Shown here: one piece after another, positions 34,908-41,294 of the stretch
How positions within the stretch are numbered: position 1 is the stretch's first letter
Layout: every line of letters starts with the position of its first letter
NCBI RefSeq assembly: GCF_022808615.1
Contig: NZ_JAKZKS010000017.1
Location: forward strand, 37,123-78,416
Source of the DNA: Bacillus sp. FJAT-47783
GTDB taxonomy: Bacteria > Bacillota > Bacilli > Bacillales > Aeribacillaceae
DNA length: 41,294 nucleotides
Direction of reading: 5' to 3'
Notes under the pieces: generated by a model
Told to the model about the DNA's origin: nothing
Databases searched by the model: none
The model's input: only the letters and a program-made list of their open reading frames with translations
Program-made: the position numbers and the translations under genes

Positions 34908-35585
34908 TTATGAGCTTGCGGTTGGAACTTCTTTCTGTTTTGAGTATCTTCCAAAATAAATGACTGCTGCGATGATGATGAAAGAGAGAATCCATTTCAT
35001 CCATTCATTTTGTTCGAAATATAGTTTTAGGAAGGGTTCATCCATGATCATTTTTGATGCTGTGTAGGCGATGACACCTGCCCCAATTGTAATGATGATC
35101 GGATAACGCTCAATCCATTTTAATATTAATGTACTCCCCCATATGACAATCGGAATGGACACAAGCAAGCCAATCACAACTAAAGCAAAGCTTCCGTGTG
35201 CGGCACCAGCAACAGCTAAGACGTTATCTAAGCCCATTAAAGCATCCGCAACCACGATCGTTTTAATCGCACTCCAAAAACTTGGGCCGGATTTTATATT
35301 ATGCGTATCTTCTCCCTGCATTAGCTTAAAGGCAATCCAAATGAGAAGAATCCCCCCAATGAATAAAAGTCCCGGTATTTGTAATAACCATACGACCGCA
35401 AGTGTTGCAATCGTCCGAATGATAATAGCTCCAGCGGTCCCCCAGACAACGGCTTTTTTTTGCTGATCTTTCGGTAAATTTCTTGCCGCAAGCCCGATGA
35501 CAATGGCATTATCCCCTGCCAGCACTAAATCGATAATAATAATCGACATTAGGGAAGACAAAAAGTCTGGTGTCCAAAATGTCAA
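34908..35585 (-). CDS. TerC-family integral membrane protein (YjbE type)
   Basis: About 225 residues and seven membrane segments. The two hallmark Asp motifs are present: IDLVLAGDNAIVIGLA and DALMGLDNVLAVAGAA, in an inverted-repeat topology typical of the TerC family. Members export manganese or load metal into exoenzymes. The start is TTG at 35585 with TAGGAGTG 5 nt upstream; the TTG at 35606 lies 5' of that site. No manganese riboswitch is seen upstream. The next gene upstream is ferritin, a weak hint of shared metal control. Confidence 0.9.
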   Translation of the reverse strand: MTFWTPDFLSSLMSIIIIDLVLAGDNAIVIGLAARNLPKDQQKKAVVWGTAGAIIIRTIATLAVVWLLQIPGLLFIGGILLIWIAFKLMQGEDTHNIKSGPSFWSAIKTIVVADALMGLDNVLAVAGAAHGSFALVVIGLLVSIPIVIWGSTLILKWIERYPIIITIGAGVIAYTASKMIMDEPFLKLYFEQNEWMKWILSFIIIAAVIYFGRYSKQKEVPTASS

Positions 35586-35695
35586 ACGAATCACTCCTAG
35601 CGTCAACCAAACATTCCGTTCTTTACAAGTATGCTTTCAAATGGATTGTTCCATGCTGAAAAAATCCTTCCAATATAGAGTGAAGAAGAAAAAAT

Positions 35696-35731
35696 GAAAA
35701 AAAGGAACCTTATAAGTAAGGCTCCTTTTTT
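35696..35731 (-). terminator. Intrinsic terminator of ferritin gene
   Basis: AAAAAGGAACCTTA (35699-35712) pairs with TAAGGCTCCTTTTT (35717-35730), with a T-run on the minus strand. Confidence 0.8.
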
Positions 35732-35768
35732 GAAGGGAGTTAGCAAAAGGCGTCTATGTATGACGATT

Positions 35769-36278
35769 TCATTTTTGTTCTGGCGGGGTAAATGTCCGTG
35801 CAGCAAATTCACGATCGAGTAAAAACATTCCATTTGGATCATTATTCACTCGTTTTAATTTGACAATAATATTATCAAACATTGCTTCTTCTTCGATTTG
35901 TTCATCGATATACCATTTTAAAAAGTGGATCGTTCCGTGATCACGCTCATCTAAAGCTAAGTCTGATAGTGCATAAATACGCTTTGTTACAGCTTTTTCA
36001 TGATCAAAAGCGGCTTCGAAGCAATCGACAATAGATTCAAACTCATTTTCAGGTGAGTCATGCCCGGTAATAAAGGCTCTTTCGCCAATATCATTTAAAT
36101 AATTAAAAATTTTCATTCCGTGAAATCTCTCTTCTTCTGCTTGTACTAAAAAGAAATTTGCAAATCCATCCCAGTTCTCAGCTTGGCAGTACGCGGCCAT
36201 GGCTAAATAAACGTTAGCTGATTCAAATTCAAAGTTCATTTGTTTCACTAGACCTTCTACAAGGTTTTGACTTGGCAT
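35769..36278 (-). CDS. Ferritin (non-heme)
   Basis: 169 residues with the four-helix ferritin fold. Ferroxidase ligands are in place: E17, Y24, E50, H53 (EEERFHG), and the later E of the DHEKAVTKRIY helix with Q of DEQIEEE. It stores iron as ferric oxide in a 24-mer cage. It is close to the bacterial FtnA type. The ATG at 36278 has GGAGAATAT upstream. It is monocistronic; no Fur box is obvious in the upstream 100 bp. Confidence 0.94.
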   Translation of the reverse strand: MPSQNLVEGLVKQMNFEFESANVYLAMAAYCQAENWDGFANFFLVQAEEERFHGMKIFNYLNDIGERAFITGHDSPENEFESIVDCFEAAFDHEKAVTKRIYALSDLALDERDHGTIHFLKWYIDEQIEEEAMFDNIIVKLKRVNNDPNGMFLLDREFAARTFTPPEQK

Positions 36279-36379
36279 AATATATTCTCCTCTCTATTCG
36301 AACAACATTTTTATTATACAATGTTCATTTCTAAGAATACTACAGATTTCTTGACAAAACAGGGAATAAGTAGCACCCA

Positions 36380-37312
36380 TTAGAATTTGATATTTAACAT
36401 GCGCATCGCATCTTCCTTTTGCTTATTGGACACATGTGTGTAAATTTGGGTCGTACTAATGTTTTCATGTCCTAACAATTCCTGAACAGTCCGTAAATCA
36501 ATGCCCTTTTTCACTAAATACGTACCAAACGAATGACGCAATTTATGACTTGATAAAGGTTTTGATTTTAAATATTCGTACCCTTTTACGTTTTGTAACT
36601 GTTGGATTGTTTTTCTTGTAATGTGTTGAATCGATCGATTGGATATTCGTTTTCCGCTTCTCGATAAAATAAGCGCATCCTCATGACCATCTTGTGGTTT
36701 TGGTCGATAATTCGCCTCATAAATAAGAAGTTGTTCAAAAAGAGGTTCTGGTAGAGGTAAATAGCGTGTTTTATTTCCTTTTCCCCTCACGACGATCCCT
36801 TTTTGACTACGATCAATGTCACCGATGTTTAAGTGATGCACTTCCATTACACGTAACCCAGCATAGGACATCAACAATAAAATAATTTTATTCCGAACGA
36901 AATGACTATTTCGGTCAATTACTTGAAAAAGAGCTTGCAATTCTTCTTCATTTAAATATGTAGGAATGACTTCTTTTTTCGTTTTGGCTGGTTCGATATC
37001 CATGGCAGGGTTATTCGATAACATATCATATTTCATCATTGCTTTAAAAAAGAGCCGTAGTGCCATTAATCGCCGATTTCGGCTCGTGGCCCCATTGTCA
37101 TGCTCATTCCGCAGCTTACGTAAAAACAAATGAAGATCGTGCTTTCGAATTTTCGATAAATCGAACCCATCCCCTTTATGCATTGATAAAAAGTTGAAAA
37201 ATAACGTCACATCATGTATGTAATGTCGACGTGTATTCTTGGAATAGCCTAAATCCTCCATATACATTTCGAATAAGTCGATTACTTCTTCTTGATCGGT
37301 TCCATTTGCCAT
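36380..37312 (-). CDS. Tyrosine recombinase (XerC/XerD-like)
   Basis: 310 residues from the ATG at 37312 (AAGGAGTG 9 nt upstream; GTG at 37324 overlaps that site). The N-terminal SAM-like core-binding domain (about 7-95) precedes the catalytic domain with all residues: R in GLRVMEVHHL, K in GNKTRYLPL, H-x-x-R in HKLRHSFGT, H in LLGHENISTT and the nucleophilic Tyr in QIYTHVS. It is not next to codY or topA, so it is probably an accessory recombinase rather than the housekeeping XerC. No attachment site or integrated element is apparent next to it. Confidence 0.9.
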   Translation of the reverse strand: MANGTDQEEVIDLFEMYMEDLGYSKNTRRHYIHDVTLFFNFLSMHKGDGFDLSKIRKHDLHLFLRKLRNEHDNGATSRNRRLMALRLFFKAMMKYDMLSNNPAMDIEPAKTKKEVIPTYLNEEELQALFQVIDRNSHFVRNKIILLLMSYAGLRVMEVHHLNIGDIDRSQKGIVVRGKGNKTRYLPLPEPLFEQLLIYEANYRPKPQDGHEDALILSRSGKRISNRSIQHITRKTIQQLQNVKGYEYLKSKPLSSHKLRHSFGTYLVKKGIDLRTVQELLGHENISTTQIYTHVSNKQKEDAMRMLNIKF

Positions 37313-37635
37313 TGAATGCTCCACTCCTTCCCCATCATATGCTATTTCTATTATACACTTATCCCCATTTTATTGCGTATAATATATCTTACACGCAATT
37401 GAGTCGTTTTTAAAGGGGAAATTTGGTAACTTTTTGGTTTTAAAAGAGAATCGTAACGTTTGTTCTTGATATTTATGTTTGCTAGTATTATCATTCAATG
37501 TGTTATGCATTTCTCGTCGAAAACTTTTTTTGTAATCATTTATTAATCTTCCGTTCATATTCATGATGTATGCTTTTAAAAAGAAGCTCGATTTTAGATG
37601 ACATTTAATGAAAATAATAATTGGAGGAGATTGTT
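37313..37635. other. 311-bp intergenic region with recombinase promoter
   Basis: A minus-strand -10 (TATAAT, 37355-37350) serves the recombinase. A pair of arms, ATTGCGT (37372-37378) and ACGCAAT (37393-37399), flanks the region upstream of it. No gene is supported here. Confidence 0.55.
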
Positions 37636-38028
37636 ATGAATCAAAATAGTCAACGATTATTGCGGTTTGCTGGTGTCTTTGGTTTGATAGGAGCAGTACT
37701 TGGTGCACACATTGCTGGTTCAGGTTCATATGCATTTCGCCCTGTTCACGCACATATTTTAGTCGTTGGTTGGTTAAGCCTTTTTGCATGGGCAGTATTC
37801 TATAAGGTTTTCCAAACATCCCAAACTATTTTGACGACGATTCACGTATGGACGGCGATTATAGGTTCTATCGGTTTAACGGTGGGCATGTGGTTACATA
37901 TGGTTAAACCATTTAACTTACCAGAAGGTTTAACGCTGATAGTTTATATCGGTGGTGGAGTTGCATTACTTGTAAGTTTTATCGTGTTTTTCTTATTAAC
38001 GATTTTTTACAAAGAAGAGAAAAACTAA
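37636..38028 (+). CDS. Small membrane protein with His-rich helix, oxidase-subunit-like
   Basis: 130 residues with four membrane segments. The ATG at 37636 follows GGAGGAG by 7 nt; the TTG at 37621 precedes that site. The HAHILVVGWLSLFAW segment, after FRPVH, recalls a heme-copper oxidase subunit I helix, and a further His lies in WLHMVK. Such short proteins often are annotated as cytochrome oxidase-like, but the two-helix metal site of a real oxidase cannot be confirmed here. No other respiratory gene is near. A hairpin terminator follows. Confidence 0.7.
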   Translation: MNQNSQRLLRFAGVFGLIGAVLGAHIAGSGSYAFRPVHAHILVVGWLSLFAWAVFYKVFQTSQTILTTIHVWTAIIGSIGLTVGMWLHMVKPFNLPEGLTLIVYIGGGVALLVSFIVFFLLTIFYKEEKN

Positions 38029-38083
38029 TATATTAAGGTTTCCATTTATTTGTTATAGGAAAGAGCATATATAAAATCACCTT

Positions 38084-38130
38084 GATCCCTCTTGTGTTGA
38101 CATTCCTGTCTATTCAAGAGGGATTCTTTT
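38084..38130 (+). terminator. Intrinsic terminator after the small membrane protein
   Basis: GATCCCTCTTG (38084-38094) pairs with CAAGAGGGATTC (38115-38126) followed by TTTT. Confidence 0.7.
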
Positions 38131-38248
38131 AAAGCTATAAAATTTCCTCAAATCGCCTCTTCCCCTCTATTTGTAATTCTTTGTTCATCTTCCGTTCAAA
38201 TTCATTCCCTATAATAATATTCACTAATAGTAAAAGGGGTTGAGTTAA

Positions 38249-40468
38249 TTGCTAAAACCTATTCAAAATATAGTTAGGTTTTCAAGTAGTTCGAAGGGAG
38301 CGAAGATATTCCTTTTCATATGGATTGTAGCCGTCGTGCTATTAAGTGTATTAGCACCTTCTTCGAAAGAGTATTCAGGTACGAGTCAAGAAAGAAGCGT
38401 AAATCATAACACTCCTTCGGAAATGGCGGATCAATTATTAAAAGAACAGTTCCCAACTGATGAGGGATTGACCGCTTTGCTCGTCTTTCATCGTGAGAAC
38501 GGGATATTAGATTCAGATAAGGAAAAGATAACGGAGTTTAGTGAGTGGTTAGCATCCGGGAAGAAGCCGGAAAATATTGCGAGTGCCTTGCCATATCATA
38601 TGTTTCCTCCTTCCGTACAGAACAAAATGTTCTCTGATGATGGAAGTACGCTAATTTTTAATGTCTCATTAGCTGATGACTTAGAGCCCGATGAAGCTCA
38701 TGAAACATTGGAGAAACTTAGAGATAAAGTGGAAGCCATTGGGCTAAATGATTTACAATTTGACATCACAGGTCCAGCTGGAATTTCTGCTGATTCAATA
38801 TCCATTTTTAAGAACGCTGATGTAGTATTAATGCTATCGACAGTCGTATTAATTTTCGTTATATTAATCATCATCTACCGTTCACCAATTCTTGCTATTA
38901 CACCGTTGATTATTGCCGGAATTGTATATGGCATTGTCGATCGAATTTTAGGGTTGGCGGGTCAAAATGAATGGTTTGCGGTTGATAGTTCAGCTGTTTC
39001 TATCATGCTTGTCCTATTGTTTGCCGTATTGACAGATTATAGTTTATTTGTTTTTTCAAGATACCGGGAAGAGTTGCAAAAAAATGAGTCCAAATATAGA
39101 TCGATGGCCGAGGCGATGCATTACGTTTCGGAACCTATTTTGTTTAGTGGTGGAACGGTATTGCTAGCAATGTTGACGTTATTTTTCACGGTTTTTGAGC
39201 CATATAATCACTTCGCACCTGTATTCTCTGTCGCAGTTGTAGTGATTCTAGTAGCTGGATTAACCCTTATTCCAAGCATTTTTGCATTAATGGGACGAAA
39301 AGCATTTTGGCCTTTTGTTCCAAAGGTTGAGAAAGATAAAAAGGATAAAGACCATTTCTGGAAAAAGGCGAGCAAGCTTGTAACGAATAAACCGGGACTT
39401 CTAGCAGGAGCGTTGTCAATTATATTTTTGATTGGGGCCTTTCATTTTGGTTCAATAAATTTTTCCTTTAATTTATTAAAATCATTTCCGGAGGATATTT
39501 CTTCACGCAACGGTTTTGAGCTATTAGAAGAACATTATCCAGCTGGGGAATTGGCTCCAGTAACGATTCTTTTACATGCAAATAAAGATATGGATATGGA
39601 TCAAGAGTTTTTGCAAAAGGTGAACAAACTAAAAAATGATTTAGAAGGACAAAACGGTGTAAGTTCAGTATCCCCCGAGTTGACAGATGAGATGATTGCT
39701 GGGAATGCCGACTTGCCACGCAATTTTTTAGCAGAATCCAAACAGACCGTCCAGCTTCGGTTAGTATTGGACAGCAATCCTTATGATCAAAAAGCCTTGG
39801 ATACGATTCAGCAACTACGGGACGCAGAACGAACATTACTCTCTGACAGTGGATTTTCAGTTAATGAATATGAACTTCACTATGCTGGACAGACAGCACA
39901 GCAGCTTGATGTAAAAGATATGAACAAGCGTGATATGATGATTCTGTTTTCACTTGTGACGGTATTGCTCACTGTTATGCTAGGAGTTCAAACGAAGTCT
40001 ATTCTTCTACCGATTTTAATGATGTCAACCATTCTCTTATCTTATTTTGCAACATTAGGCTTCAGTTGGTGGATTTTTGAGCATCTCATGGGGTACGATG
40101 CGATTAGTTATCGTTTACCTGTGTATACATTCGTTTTCATGGTAGCGCTGGGCGTTGACTACAATATCATGCTCGTTTCGCGAATTAAAGAAAATGCAGC
40201 ACACCTTCCGTGGAAAGAAGCCGTGGGCCAAGGTGTCTCATTAACCGGTGGCGTTATTTCATCAGCAGGGTTAATTCTCGCTGCCACATTTGCTGTTTTA
40301 ATGACACAGCCTCTGCAAGAATTGTTTTTATTCGGCTTCACAATGGCATTAGGAATCCTCCTTGATACGTTCATTATTAGAGGACTATTCCTGCCATCGA
40401 TATTAATTTTAACTCATAGAAAAAATTCTAATAAAGTTCATCCATTAACTTCATTTGATTCTAACTAA
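38249..40468 (+). CDS. MMPL-family membrane transporter
   Basis: 739 residues, RND superfamily. TM1 (about 17-38) leads to a large extracytoplasmic loop (about 40-180), then five membrane helices; this unit repeats with a second loop (about 395-545) and six helices to the end. Conserved features include DYSLFVFSRYREE and ALGVDYNIMLVSRIKE, the Asp of which takes part in proton coupling. It is of YdfJ type. The start is TTG at 38249 with AAGGGGTTGAG upstream. A hairpin after 40494 terminates it. No two-component genes are adjacent. Confidence 0.9.
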   Translation: MLKPIQNIVRFSSSSKGAKIFLFIWIVAVVLLSVLAPSSKEYSGTSQERSVNHNTPSEMADQLLKEQFPTDEGLTALLVFHRENGILDSDKEKITEFSEWLASGKKPENIASALPYHMFPPSVQNKMFSDDGSTLIFNVSLADDLEPDEAHETLEKLRDKVEAIGLNDLQFDITGPAGISADSISIFKNADVVLMLSTVVLIFVILIIIYRSPILAITPLIIAGIVYGIVDRILGLAGQNEWFAVDSSAVSIMLVLLFAVLTDYSLFVFSRYREELQKNESKYRSMAEAMHYVSEPILFSGGTVLLAMLTLFFTVFEPYNHFAPVFSVAVVVILVAGLTLIPSIFALMGRKAFWPFVPKVEKDKKDKDHFWKKASKLVTNKPGLLAGALSIIFLIGAFHFGSINFSFNLLKSFPEDISSRNGFELLEEHYPAGELAPVTILLHANKDMDMDQEFLQKVNKLKNDLEGQNGVSSVSPELTDEMIAGNADLPRNFLAESKQTVQLRLVLDSNPYDQKALDTIQQLRDAERTLLSDSGFSVNEYELHYAGQTAQQLDVKDMNKRDMMILFSLVTVLLTVMLGVQTKSILLPILMMSTILLSYFATLGFSWWIFEHLMGYDAISYRLPVYTFVFMVALGVDYNIMLVSRIKENAAHLPWKEAVGQGVSLTGGVISSAGLILAATFAVLMTQPLQELFLFGFTMALGILLDTFIIRGLFLPSILILTHRKNSNKVHPLTSFDSN

Positions 40469-40493
40469 TAAAAAGATTTACATTTAATTAAAA

Positions 40494-40545
40494 GAAGGGA
40501 TGCTTCCGTTAATTGGAACATCCCTTTCCTTGTTTTTCAGCCAAA
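40494..40545 (+). terminator. Intrinsic terminator of the MMPL gene
   Basis: AAGGGATG-CTTCC (40495-40507) pairs with GGAA-CATCCCTT (40515-40526), followed by TCCTTGTTTTT. Confidence 0.75.
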
Positions 40546-40603
40546 AGATAAATAAGAAGTATATATTTGAAATAGTCACTACTAACTTCTAAAAAGAACT
40601 ATT

Positions 40604-41092
40604 TTAAAACACATCGTTCCCGATTTTCACCTTTTCCTCCCAGTCACGAATAATCATTAATTGGCCTTCATCTCTTTTAATAGTCATTTCACCTTTTTTT
40701 GATATTTTTTCCGAACCTCCATTTGTTGGATCCTTTAATTCGATACTTAGATTGTATTTATAATCTATGGAATCCTTATTTTCCTCCACTTTTTCTAGCG
40801 TAATGTCTTGTACTTGGATGATTTTATTCAGCTTTTTCGCCATAAATGGAGGGATATCAAAAATTCGATTGGAATTTAGTTGATCAAAAGCTTCCTTAGA
40901 TAAATAGGGTTTGCTTTTGTCGGCAATTTCTTGACTATTAGGAATGTTTGTTAAATCATCAATATTGTATTGAGTTTCTTTGTATTCCAAGAAAAATTTT
41001 TTGACTTCTGCCTCACTTATTTCTGGTTTATTGCAGCCCACTAACAACAGAAATAATGAAAAAAATAAACCTAAAACAATTAATCGTTTCAT
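40604..41092 (-). CDS. Lipoprotein of unknown function
   Basis: 162 residues from the ATG at 41092 (AAAGGGGATAG upstream; the earlier ATG at 41137 lacks one). A signal peptide with lipobox LLVGC (about residue 20) anchors it in the membrane. The mature part is a charged helical and beta protein with a repeat of EVKKFFLEYKETQYN and later GEMTIKRDEGQLMIIRDWEE. No known family is recognised. It converges with the MMPL gene; shared function is not shown. Confidence 0.8.
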   Translation of the reverse strand: MKRLIVLGLFFSLFLLLVGCNKPEISEAEVKKFFLEYKETQYNIDDLTNIPNSQEIADKSKPYLSKEAFDQLNSNRIFDIPPFMAKKLNKIIQVQDITLEKVEENKDSIDYKYNLSIELKDPTNGGSEKISKKGEMTIKRDEGQLMIIRDWEEKVKIGNDVF

Positions 41093-41176
41093 CTTTCTAT
41101 CCCCTTTCAAATGTATTACATAAGGAATAAAAGTCATCTTTTTTTAATTTAGGATTCAGTTACTTTCTATTTTACT

Positions 41177-41205
41177 GGCTCATCACCAAAAGTCGGGGGT
41201 GACAA
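41177..41205 (-). repeat. Probable IS terminal inverted repeat
   Basis: GGCTCATCACCAAAAGTCGG and the GGGTGAC that follows are of the kind seen at ISL3-type termini and lie 2 bp after the transposase stop below. The other end is outside the window. Confidence 0.5.
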
Positions 41206-41206
41206 A

Positions 41207-41294
41207 TTAGCACCCTGTTTCTAGGCGGATACGCAAGAATAAATGTTTATCATTTCGATAGCCATATCCTCTCCGTTTGATGAGTTTTATTTTA
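41207..41294 (-). CDS. C-terminal end of an ISL3-family transposase (partial)
   Basis: The minus-strand frame from the window edge encodes IKLIKRRGYGYRNDKHLFLR and a short tail before a TAA. This is the typical C-terminal KSIKLIKRxxxGYRNxxxFRxRI pattern of ISL3 transposases. It runs off the right edge. Confidence 0.75.
   Translation of the reverse strand, partial: KIKLIKRRGYGYRNDKHLFLRIRLETGC

Noticed and set aside
35607-35768. Manganese (yybP-ykoY) riboswitch upstream of the TerC gene
   Set aside because: No conserved internal loop motif was found; the region holds only the ferritin terminator and a leader.
36380-37312. Integrase of a prophage or integrative element
   Set aside because: No phage or conjugation genes, attachment repeats or tRNA adjoin it, and it lies among core genes.
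37370-37564. Minus-strand frame of 64 codons upstream of the recombinase
   Set aside because: No ribosome binding site and AT-driven composition; it overlaps the promoter region of the recombinase.

Overview
The window is AT-rich, low-GC Gram-positive DNA with strong Shine-Dalgarno sites, frequent TTG/GTG starts and hairpin-plus-U-tract terminators. Its gene content (SdpR/SdpI, YkpA, YocH, YczE, a CdaR-GlcD-GlcF locus, the spore protein CsgA, several orphan histidine kinases) points to a spore-forming Bacillaceae bacterium close to Bacillus sensu lato. Most of it is ordinary chromosome, interrupted by two accessory islands and several decayed mobile elements.

Region 1 (1-7640), island A: a minus-strand cluster reading permease 2, ABC ATPase 2, a small exported protein, permease 1, ABC ATPase 1, permease 3. 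The two large permeases are paralogues with long extracytoplasmic domains. ATPase 1 is canonical, whereas ATPase 2 has lost every catalytic motif. It looks like an export, immunity or bacteriocin-type system. Its far end abuts a 61-bp copy of the 3' part of sdpI, whose full-length copy lies at the other end of the island together with a perfect Fur box and an IS remnant.

Region 2 (7640-23150), mostly core: sdpR-sdpI, the ABC-F protein YkpA, a large SF1 helicase, a thioredoxin-like protein, the LysM/3D cell-wall protein YocH, a two-component system with a SHOCT membrane protein and a His/Met-rich exported protein, an orphan trpB with a TRAP-like triplet series over its ribosome binding site, an orphan kinase, a Cof-type HAD phosphatase, YczE and a six-fold repetitive protein.

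Region 3 (23190-27775), island B: a segment bounded by long inverted repeats, with a truncated serine resolvase at its left end. It carries one minus-strand operon behind a clear TPP riboswitch and terminator. The order is a nucleosidase of the MilB/BcmB type, a thymidylate-synthase homologue with the Asn-to-Asp change expected for cytosine nucleotides, a methyltransferase, and a HAD-Nudix fusion. The first three steps match CMP to hydroxymethyl-CMP to hydroxymethylcytosine to 2-methoxy-pyrimidine, the route known for the thiamine antivitamin bacimethrin. The HAD-Nudix protein is a candidate self-protection or tailoring enzyme. This is the most exciting part of the window.

Region 4 (27780-41294), mostly core: the CdaR regulator with glcD-glcF (glycolate oxidation), a PAS histidine kinase, speD (long, class 1A) with csgA, a TerC protein, ferritin, a tyrosine recombinase, a small membrane protein with histidines, an MMPL exporter, a lipoprotein, and the end of an ISL3-type transposase at the right edge. 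Two related hairpin repeats (about 13719-13810 and 34766-34902) serve as intergenic terminators.
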